Shown piece by piece: positions 58,121 through 64,000 of a DNA stretch of 64,000 bases; positions within the stretch are counted from its first letter, which is position 1, and each line of letters begins with the position of its first letter. Below the pieces are notes generated by a model that saw only the letters and a list, made by a program, of their open reading frames with translations, made no database searches and was not told the DNA's origin. The DNA is from Paenibacillus sp. FSL H7-0331 (GTDB lineage: Bacteria; Bacillota; Bacilli; Paenibacillales; NBRC-103111): NCBI RefSeq assembly GCF_001956045.1, contig NZ_MRTH01000007.1, positions 248,001 to 312,000 of the forward strand, read 5' to 3'. Made by a program: the position numbers and the translations under genes.

Positions 58121-59016
58121 ATTTTCACCTCAACCCGATCCCGCTCAGCGTCTCGGTGATTGACTCGCACGATCTCCGTTTCACTATTCCCCATCACTTT
58201 ACCCAAATATTCAGCGATAGCCACGGACCGATGCTTGCCGCCTGTACATCCTATACCGAGTACAACCTGGCTTTTGCCTTCCTTCTTATACTGTGGAATC
58301 AGAAAGTGAAGCATATCGAGCAGTTTGACCAGGAATTCCTGAGTTTCACCCCACTTCATCACATAGTCATACACTTCGGAATCCTGACCCGTATTGGGCC
58401 GCAATGCGTCCACATAGTGGGGATTAGGCAAAAATCTCACATCAAATATTAAATCGGCATCAATCGGTATCCCATATTTAAAGCCAAACGAAATCACATT
58501 AATCGAAATTCCGTCTTTTTCGGTATGGGTGAACCGGGATACGATCTTTTCCTTCAACTGGGCCGGCTTCAAACTGCTAGTGTCAATAGCTTGCGTCGCC
58601 ATACCCTTCAGTTCCTCCAGCAGCTTGCGTTCCTGCAGAATTCCTTCCAGTGGCGCACCCGCAGGAGCCAAGGGATGCTTGCGGCGGCTTTCTTTGTAAC
58701 GTTGGACAAGCACCGAATCGGTAGCATCCAGAAACACAATTTCGTACTTTAAGGCCTGATTTTCCCTTAAAAAACGCAGAGACTCCGACAAGGATGTGAA
58801 GAATTCCCGGCCGCGCAAATCAATGACCAGAGCAACCTTGCCAATCCGGCCCTTTGACTGCTCAATCAATTCTGCGAATTTGGGAATCAGAACCGGGGGC
58901 AGGTTATCTACACAGAAAAAACCGAGATCCTCCAGGCTCTGCACCGCAATCGTTTTGCCCGCTCCGGACATACCGGTAATGATGACCAGCTTGCCAAGGG
59001 AATGCAATTCTTCCAT
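58117..59016 (-). CDS. rapZ: RNase adapter protein RapZ (YvcJ), GTPase-like
   Basis: A 299-residue P-loop protein with Walker A GMSGAGKT at residues 15-22 and the conserved C-terminal domain ([25 protein letters not shown] shortened: [23 protein letters not shown]). In Escherichia coli RapZ guides RNase E to GlmZ; in Bacillus YvcJ hydrolyses nucleotides and affects competence. It lies 17 bp after glcK. Confidence 0.96.
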   Translation of the reverse strand: MEELHSLGKLVIITGMSGAGKTIAVQSLEDLGFFCVDNLPPVLIPKFAELIEQSKGRIGKVALVIDLRGREFFTSLSESLRFLRENQALKYEIVFLDATDSVLVQRYKESRRKHPLAPAGAPLEGILQERKLLEELKGMATQAIDTSSLKPAQLKEKIVSRFTHTEKDGISINVISFGFKYGIPIDADLIFDVRFLPNPHYVDALRPNTGQDSEVYDYVMKWGETQEFLVKLLDMLHFLIPQYKKEGKSQVVLGIGCTGGKHRSVAIAEYLGKVMGNSETEIVRVNHRDAERDRVEVKI

Positions 59017-59033
59017 GCGAGTTTCCTCCTAAT

Positions 59034-59984
59034 TCAAGAATGCAGGTTCAAGCCTGCAGCTCCGACTACACCAGCATCGTTTCCAAGGGTAGCTGGAACA
59101 ATATCTACGCCTTCTCTGGCTGTTTCCTGCGTGTACTCATGATAATACTTACGTATCGCATCGAATAAAAATTCGCCAGCCTTGGATACGCCACCACCAA
59201 TAATAAAACGTTGTGGATTTAATACAACAGAAACAGCTGCCATCGATTTACCTAAATACATCGCAGCGCGGTTCACAATCCGCAAAGACACCTCATCACC
59301 GGATTTGGCTGCATCCAGCACATCTTTGGCTGTCAACACTTCGACTAATGCCAGCGACGTATGCTCGCCACGTTCGACCGCTTCCTTACCCATACGGATA
59401 ATTCCCGTAGCCGAAGAGACCGTCTCCAAACAACCGTACATGCCACAGCCGCATCGAATGGCCTCAACATCCGGTACTACCTTTATATGACCCAATTCGC
59501 CAGCCATTCCTTTAAAACCTTGATAAATTTTTCCGTTTATTATAATTCCGCCGCCAACACCCGTACCTAAAGTATAGCATACCACATTCGGGATACCTGC
59601 TCCCGCACCGCTCCATGCCTCGCCAAGTGCAGCTACGTTGGCGTCGTTGTCGATTTTCACCGTTTTGCCGAGCTTTTCTTCCAGGATCTTCTTCACAGGC
59701 ACATTACGCCAGCCCAGGTTAGGAGACAGCTTGATGAAGCCTTCAGGAATATCCATAAATCCGGCAATACCCGCTCCGATTCCAGCTACTTGCTCCCAAT
59801 CATGTGATGAATCCGCAACGAGCTTACGTACATATTGCGCAATATTTTCCAAAACTACGTCCGAACCGTGCTCCGTTCCAGTCGGTCCTTCATACGTATG
59901 CAGCAGCTTGCCTGACTCATCGCAAAGGCCTACCTTGATCGAGGTTCCTCCCAAGTCGACTCCAACATAAACGTTCTTTCCCAT
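59034..59984 (-). CDS. glcK: Glucokinase, ROK family
   Basis: A 316-residue ROK kinase. ATP-binding GVDLGGTSIKVGL, catalytic Asp in KIDNDANVAALGE, the GTGVGGGIIINGKI phosphate loop, and the zinc motif CGCGMYGCLE. It phosphorylates free glucose, feeding the glycolytic operon in this window. It is the first gene of the glcK-rapZ-yvcK-whiA operon. Confidence 0.95.
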   Translation of the reverse strand: MGKNVYVGVDLGGTSIKVGLCDESGKLLHTYEGPTGTEHGSDVVLENIAQYVRKLVADSSHDWEQVAGIGAGIAGFMDIPEGFIKLSPNLGWRNVPVKKILEEKLGKTVKIDNDANVAALGEAWSGAGAGIPNVVCYTLGTGVGGGIIINGKIYQGFKGMAGELGHIKVVPDVEAIRCGCGMYGCLETVSSATGIIRMGKEAVERGEHTSLALVEVLTAKDVLDAAKSGDEVSLRIVNRAAMYLGKSMAAVSVVLNPQRFIIGGGVSKAGEFLFDAIRKYYHEYTQETAREGVDIVPATLGNDAGVVGAAGLNLHS

Positions 59985-60082
59985 TACCAGGTCACCTCAT
60001 AAGCTATGATTGCATAAATCTTCATACCAACTATAAGCCAAGCCTAACTACAGGTCAAGGCAAAGGAAATTAAAAAAAGACT

Positions 60083-60113
60083 AAAAAACGTGGGTCCTGA
60101 ACGCCCACGTTTT
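60083..60113 (-). terminator. Intrinsic terminator of trxB
   Basis: AAAACGTGGG and CCCACGTTTT pair across a nine-base loop, with six T on the minus strand. Confidence 0.85.
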
Positions 60114-60120
60114 GTAGAAA

Positions 60121-61068
60121 TTATAGGGACTGGCTCCAATCGTGAACCATATGACCATCCAAAAACTTCTCACAATCAAGTGCTGCCATACAACCACTGC
60201 CGGCTGCTGTAATGGCTTGACGGTATTTGCTGTCCTGCACATCGCCACAGGCGAATACACCCTCAACATTGGTAAGGGACGTGCCAGGTTTTACGATAAT
60301 ATAGCCAGTTTCATCTGTAGTAATTTGCCCAGCAAGAAACCCAGTGTTCGGTCTATGTCCGATCGCAACAAAGATACCGTCGGTTTCGATCACTTCTTCT
60401 GCGCCGGTTTCGTTGTCCAGTACCTTTAAGCCCGTTACTCCACGATCACCAGAAATAACAGCTACCGGCGTTTTGTTAAGTCCCCAAGATACCTTGGCAT
60501 TCTCACGAGCGCGATCCTGCATAATTTTGGAGGCACGCAGCTCGCTGCGGCGATGTACAAGCTTCACATCCGTGGCAAAACGTGTCAGGAAGTTGGCTTC
60601 CTCCATCGCGGAGTCACCGCCACCCACTACAATTATTTTCTTGCCGCGGAAGAAAAACCCATCACAGGTTGCACAGGTGCTGACACCGTGACCGATACTT
60701 TCCTTCTCATTCTCAATACCCAACAGTTTAGCAGAAGCTCCTGTCGAAATGATGATGCTTTCCGCTTCAATATCGCCCAGACCTTCAACCGAAAGCTTGA
60801 ATGGGCGGTTCGACAAGTCGATTGAATTTACCCAACCCGTCTTGAACTCGGCTCCAAAGCGCTCCGCCTGCTTACGCATGTTGTCCATGAGTTCGGGTCC
60901 CATAATACCTTCAGGGAATCCCGGAAAGTTCTCAACCTCGGTTGTTGTTGTCAACTGGCCTCCTGGCTCCGGTCCTTCAATAACTAGAGGATTCAGGTTC
61001 GCACGAGCCAAATAAATGGCTGCAGTCAACCCCGCAGGACCTGTTCCGATTACGATTGTTCTGTACAT
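60121..61068 (-). CDS. trxB: Thioredoxin reductase
   Basis: A 315-residue FAD enzyme: N-terminal FAD motif IGTGPAGLTAAIY, redox pair Cys132/Cys135 in CATCDGFFF, NADPH motif VVGGGDSAMEEA and the C-terminal FAD contact GVFACGDVQD. It reduces thioredoxin with NADPH. The ATG at 61068 has AAGGAGG nine bases upstream. Confidence 0.97.
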   Translation of the reverse strand: MYRTIVIGTGPAGLTAAIYLARANLNPLVIEGPEPGGQLTTTTEVENFPGFPEGIMGPELMDNMRKQAERFGAEFKTGWVNSIDLSNRPFKLSVEGLGDIEAESIIISTGASAKLLGIENEKESIGHGVSTCATCDGFFFRGKKIIVVGGGDSAMEEANFLTRFATDVKLVHRRSELRASKIMQDRARENAKVSWGLNKTPVAVISGDRGVTGLKVLDNETGAEEVIETDGIFVAIGHRPNTGFLAGQITTDETGYIIVKPGTSLTNVEGVFACGDVQDSKYRQAITAAGSGCMAALDCEKFLDGHMVHDWSQSL

Positions 61069-61149
61069 GATGGTATCCTCCTTCATCTTTTGCTAACAGC
61101 ATCATCAGCATATTGTTAAACCTAAAATCTTCTTAAACAAAATAAAATT

Positions 61150-62904
61150 TTATTTAGCTTTATTATCAAAGCTGGAAAACTTCGAAAAAATAGTTTCCAT
61201 TTTCTCTCGCAGGCCGCAGGCATCATCAATGATCTTCACATTTTTACTGATGGTTGTGACCGATACCTCGTATCGATGCGACAGCTCTTGATACGAAATA
61301 GCGCGACGATGCATTTTGGCCGTTAAATATTCCAAGGCCGCTGCCCAGCCTTCAACCTTTGAAATTTTGGGCGTATGATCCGGTGAGACACGAGACAAGA
61401 ATTCCACCCACAGCGTCTGCAAATCATACTGCTGTACCATATCATAGCGGCGATCCATTTGCTCCAGCGCCATATCCATAATTTGCTGCCATTTGGGTTC
61501 CCAGACGGGCAAATTCGGAGAAAACGGGGAAGCAGGGACGACCAACTTCCGACCTTCCAGCACGGCTTCAACGGGCTCCTGAATACCGATACTGCGAAGC
61601 ACGAAGATAGCTACTTTTTTCAAATAATCGTCTTCTCCAGGCTCCTGTACGAACTCCAGCAAGGCTTCCTTCACTTCATTGTCGGCTATCAAGCCAAACG
61701 CCTGAATAACCTGAAGCTTCGTTTCCGTGTCTCCGTGACGCAGTGCCCAGAAGAATGAAGATCTGACCAAAGGGTCACGCTTTAAATGATCCGGCAAGCC
61801 TTCCGTCGACTTCTCCAAACCACGGAACTGCTCTTCGAACGGAAGATGATAATGATAGCTCACCGAAGGTTTTTCTTCTTCATGACGTGACTTTTCAAGC
61901 ATACTCAAATAGAACTTCGGTATGTCCGATCCAGGATCAAACTTATCCGCTTGCCGCCATTGGCGCTCAGCCTCGCCATACCGCTTCGTATGATAGGCCG
62001 CAACAGCCGTATAATGAAATAAACAAGGGTCTAGTCCAGCCTCACCCGTCTTCAACAATCGTTTGAACAGCCGATACGCAGTCTCATGCTCACTTAAGAT
62101 ACCCATTGTAGTAGCTAGTTTAAACACATGATCCTGATGAAACGGATACGTCTTGCGCAGCACATCCAGCAGCTCGCCAAGCTTATCCAAATCACCGAAA
62201 TGCTGGTAAAAAATAGCAAGGTTGCACAAAGCATGCAAATTGCCATGATCCAGCTCCAACACCTGGCGAATCATGTCAATCGACTTGTCGAAATAACCCA
62301 TGTAATAATAAGCCAAAGCCAAATTGTTGCGCGCAGCCATAAAGTCGCTATGTTTTTCTACAATATTCTCCAATATACGGACCGCTTCCGTAAACTTGCC
62401 TTCTTCCAGCAAAGCCCGTGCGCGATCGTGCTCGAACATGCCCTCACGGCTTTTGATTCCGGTCAATTGGGTCGGACGATCCAGCTCATAGGTAAGCAGC
62501 TCGATCATCTCTTCGGATTCCTCCAGGAATTGTCCGGATTCATCGTGCTCCAAATAATGTATAATCGCTTTTTCAGCCGATTCATAATTTTCCATATTGG
62601 CAAAATTGTTAGCCATATAAAAATAGCATTCCGTCATAGTCGGATCGACTTGATCCAGCACCTGCTGCAAAATAACATTCGATTCCTCGTAATTCCCCAT
62701 CTCCGAGAGAAGCCCCGCCAAGTTGCAATGATTAACCGGGTTCTCCGGTTCATATTCAGCGGCACGACGAAAATACTTCAATGCCTTATCGTAATGATAT
62801 CGGTCCAAAGACTGAACGGCTCGTTCGAAAAAGAATGTTGCATCCATTTTTATCGGTATCACTTTGTTAGGTTGAGTTTGGGCAGCACGTTTTTTCTTCT
62901 CCAC
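61150..62904 (-). CDS. TPR-repeat protein with C-terminal helix-turn-helix-like segment (YvcD-like position)
   Basis: About 584 residues. At least six TPR units span residues about 25-330 (ALKYFRRAAEYEPENPVNHCNLAGLL, AVRILENIVEKHSDFMAARNNLALAYY, each shortened here to its core pattern). A HEAT-like stretch follows (TKLQVIQAFGLIADNEVKEALLE), and the C-terminus has a possible helix-turn-helix (ISYQELSHRYEVSVTTISKNV). It sits upstream of trxB, the place of the TPR protein YvcD in Bacillus subtilis. The GTG at 62904, with GGAGG 11 nt upstream, is preferred over a GTG four codons earlier. Function unknown; a scaffold or regulator is likely. Confidence 0.8.
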   Translation of the reverse strand: MEKKKRAAQTQPNKVIPIKMDATFFFERAVQSLDRYHYDKALKYFRRAAEYEPENPVNHCNLAGLLSEMGNYEESNVILQQVLDQVDPTMTECYFYMANNFANMENYESAEKAIIHYLEHDESGQFLEESEEMIELLTYELDRPTQLTGIKSREGMFEHDRARALLEEGKFTEAVRILENIVEKHSDFMAARNNLALAYYYMGYFDKSIDMIRQVLELDHGNLHALCNLAIFYQHFGDLDKLGELLDVLRKTYPFHQDHVFKLATTMGILSEHETAYRLFKRLLKTGEAGLDPCLFHYTAVAAYHTKRYGEAERQWRQADKFDPGSDIPKFYLSMLEKSRHEEEKPSVSYHYHLPFEEQFRGLEKSTEGLPDHLKRDPLVRSSFFWALRHGDTETKLQVIQAFGLIADNEVKEALLEFVQEPGEDDYLKKVAIFVLRSIGIQEPVEAVLEGRKLVVPASPFSPNLPVWEPKWQQIMDMALEQMDRRYDMVQQYDLQTLWVEFLSRVSPDHTPKISKVEGWAAALEYLTAKMHRRAISYQELSHRYEVSVTTISKNVKIIDDACGLREKMETIFSKFSSFDNKAK

Positions 62905-62965
62905 TCGGCAAGGCACCTCCGGTTCCGTCTGGAATACGCAAAGAAATCAGCGTTAATCTACAAAA

Positions 62966-62974
62966 ATTATAGCA
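62966..62974 (-). promoter_or_regulatory. Extended -10 promoter of the TPR gene
   Basis: TGCTATAAT on the minus strand, about 62 nt before the start. Confidence 0.45.
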
Positions 62975-63009
62975 TACTAGCGAACGAATACATACGGATT
63001 AAGTCAATT

Positions 63010-63960
63010 TTAAATACCGCCATATTTAAACAGCGAACTGATCGAACCGCCGTCTTTAATAATCCGGATCGCATTGGACAATAGTCCCGCTACAGACAGC
63101 ACCTTAAAGCGCGACGAGTGGTCCTGCGGTATCGCAATCGAATCGGTTATAATGACTTCCCTGATATTCGGGTGGTCCAGACGCTGCAAAGCAGGTCCCG
63201 AGAATACAGGGTGGGTAGCACAGATGAATACATCGTTGGCGCCCCGCTCCTTCAAGCCCTCCACTACGTTAACAATCGTTTTGCCTGTATCAATCAAGTC
63301 CTCCATAATGATCGGAGTTTTACCTTCAACATCACCGACTACATGAGTAACCGTAGCTTCATTGTGCGCATAACGCTTTTTGAACATCATAGCAATGGGT
63401 GCCTCCAGTACATTAGCCAAATTCTCGGCTCTTGTCACACCACCGGCATCCGGAGATACTACGATCAAATCTTTAATATTTTGGTTCTTGATGTGACTGC
63501 TTAACAAGTCCAGCGCCGTTAAATGGTCGACCGGTATATTGAAAAATCCCTGAATAGCCGGAGCATGCAGATCGATCGTGATCACACGATGAGCTCCTGC
63601 GGAATTTAGTAAATCCGCTACCAACTTGGCCGTAATCGGTTCACGCGGGGCAGCCTTACGTTCCTGCCGGGAATAACCGTAGTAAGGAATGACCAGATTG
63701 ATCGTTCTGGCCGACGCACGTTTGGCCGCGTCCATCATCACCAACAATTCCATGAAGTGCTCGTTGATCGGATGGGAAAACGTCTGCACCAGAAACACAT
63801 CACAGTTACGAATGGTTTCCTCATAATGACAGTAGATTTCTCCGCATTTGAACCGGGACAGCTTGATTTTGCCAAGTGGAACATCCAATTCCTTACAGAT
63901 ACGTTCGGCAAGTAGAGGATTGGATGATCCTGAAAATATTTTCAATTGGTCGCTAAACAT
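63010..63960 (-). CDS. prs: Ribose-phosphate pyrophosphokinase
   Basis: A 316-residue PRPP synthetase. The ATP/ribose loop PYYGYSRQERKAAPREPITAK (residues about 96-116, shortened: YGYSRQERKAAPREP), catalytic and metal motif VITIDLHAPAIQGFF, and the PRPP-binding PIIMEDLIDTGKT are intact. The ATG at 63960 is preceded by GGAGG. It differs at several sites from typical Bacillus Prs (for example RFKCGEIYCHYEETIRNC in place of RFSDGEIQINIEESIRGC), so it may be a second isoform; the usual purine-operon copy is not in the window. Confidence 0.93.
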   Translation of the reverse strand: MFSDQLKIFSGSSNPLLAERICKELDVPLGKIKLSRFKCGEIYCHYEETIRNCDVFLVQTFSHPINEHFMELLVMMDAAKRASARTINLVIPYYGYSRQERKAAPREPITAKLVADLLNSAGAHRVITIDLHAPAIQGFFNIPVDHLTALDLLSSHIKNQNIKDLIVVSPDAGGVTRAENLANVLEAPIAMMFKKRYAHNEATVTHVVGDVEGKTPIIMEDLIDTGKTIVNVVEGLKERGANDVFICATHPVFSGPALQRLDHPNIREVIITDSIAIPQDHSSRFKVLSVAGLLSNAIRIIKDGGSISSLFKYGGI

Positions 63961-64000
63961 GGTAACCTCCATCAACGGATTGTTTACATTTACAAAGATA

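Overview
The window reads as chromosome of a low-to-mid-GC, endospore-forming Gram-positive bacterium close to Paenibacillus (Bacillota). The case rests on the cggR-gap-pgk-tpiA-gpmI-eno glycolytic order, the secG-rnr-smpB-ssrA order, the trxB-glcK-rapZ-yvcK-whiA-HPr order, a tmRNA tag GKQQQNYAFAA, LplABC-type sugar transporters paired with YesM/YesN two-component systems, an SLH-anchored surface protein and a gerA-type spore germination operon. Species cannot be fixed from sequence alone.

Region A (1 to about 22.6 kb) is a glycan-utilisation region with two neighbouring modules of the same design. Module 1 (minus strand) has a secreted GH43 arabinanase-like enzyme, a YesM kinase, a YesN regulator, a lipoprotein solute-binding protein, two CUT1 permeases, a cytoplasmic GH51 arabinofuranosidase-like enzyme and a GH2 enzyme running off the left edge. 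It looks built to cut arabinan or arabinoxylan outside the cell, import the oligosaccharides and finish them inside. A cre-like box lies just downstream of the putative promoter of the transporter operon. Module 2 (minus strand) repeats the YesM-YesN-SBP-permease-permease set, with a Cys-type sulfatase in place of the glycosidases. An AraC regulator (plus strand) sits between them.

Region B (about 22.7 to 37.3 kb) is accessory DNA next to ssrA (tmRNA). Two extra copies of the ssrA 3' end with its terminator lie at about 36.15-36.30 kb and 25.14/29.65 kb, in the same orientation as the resident gene. They divide the region like stacked att sites. The segments carry a prolyl-4-hydroxylase-like oxygenase, a 1263-residue SLH surface protein, an HD-domain protein, a SEC-C protein and a secreted-type protein whose 5' end is cut off at an ssrA-terminator junction. 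The outer copy is itself interrupted by a 4.3-kb element (25189-29501) with imperfect inverted ends starting TGTGACTTGAA, a 5-bp target duplication (AAGCT) and a family of 19-nt repeats at both ends. Its cargo is a complete gerA-gerB-gerC-type operon with a consensus sigma-G promoter. No transposase or integrase is present. The uninterrupted paralogue at 36.15 kb serves as an internal empty site, which makes the boundaries precise.

Region C (37.3 to 64 kb) is core genome: ssrA and its partner smpB, rnr with an unusually long basic tail, secG, a His-rich P1B metal ATPase with a SmtB/ArsR-type operator, an M50-like membrane protease, the glycolytic operon with a recognisable CggR operator, tRNA-Arg(CCG), clpP under a CtsR-type operator, a copper-amine-oxidase-fold secreted protein, an HPr/Crh-like phosphocarrier, whiA, yvcK, rapZ, glcK, trxB, a TPR protein and prs. 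Most genes are on the minus strand.

The most notable candidates are the transposon-like germination element, the stacked ssrA fragments, the RNase R tail and the Crh-position HPr that keeps His15.
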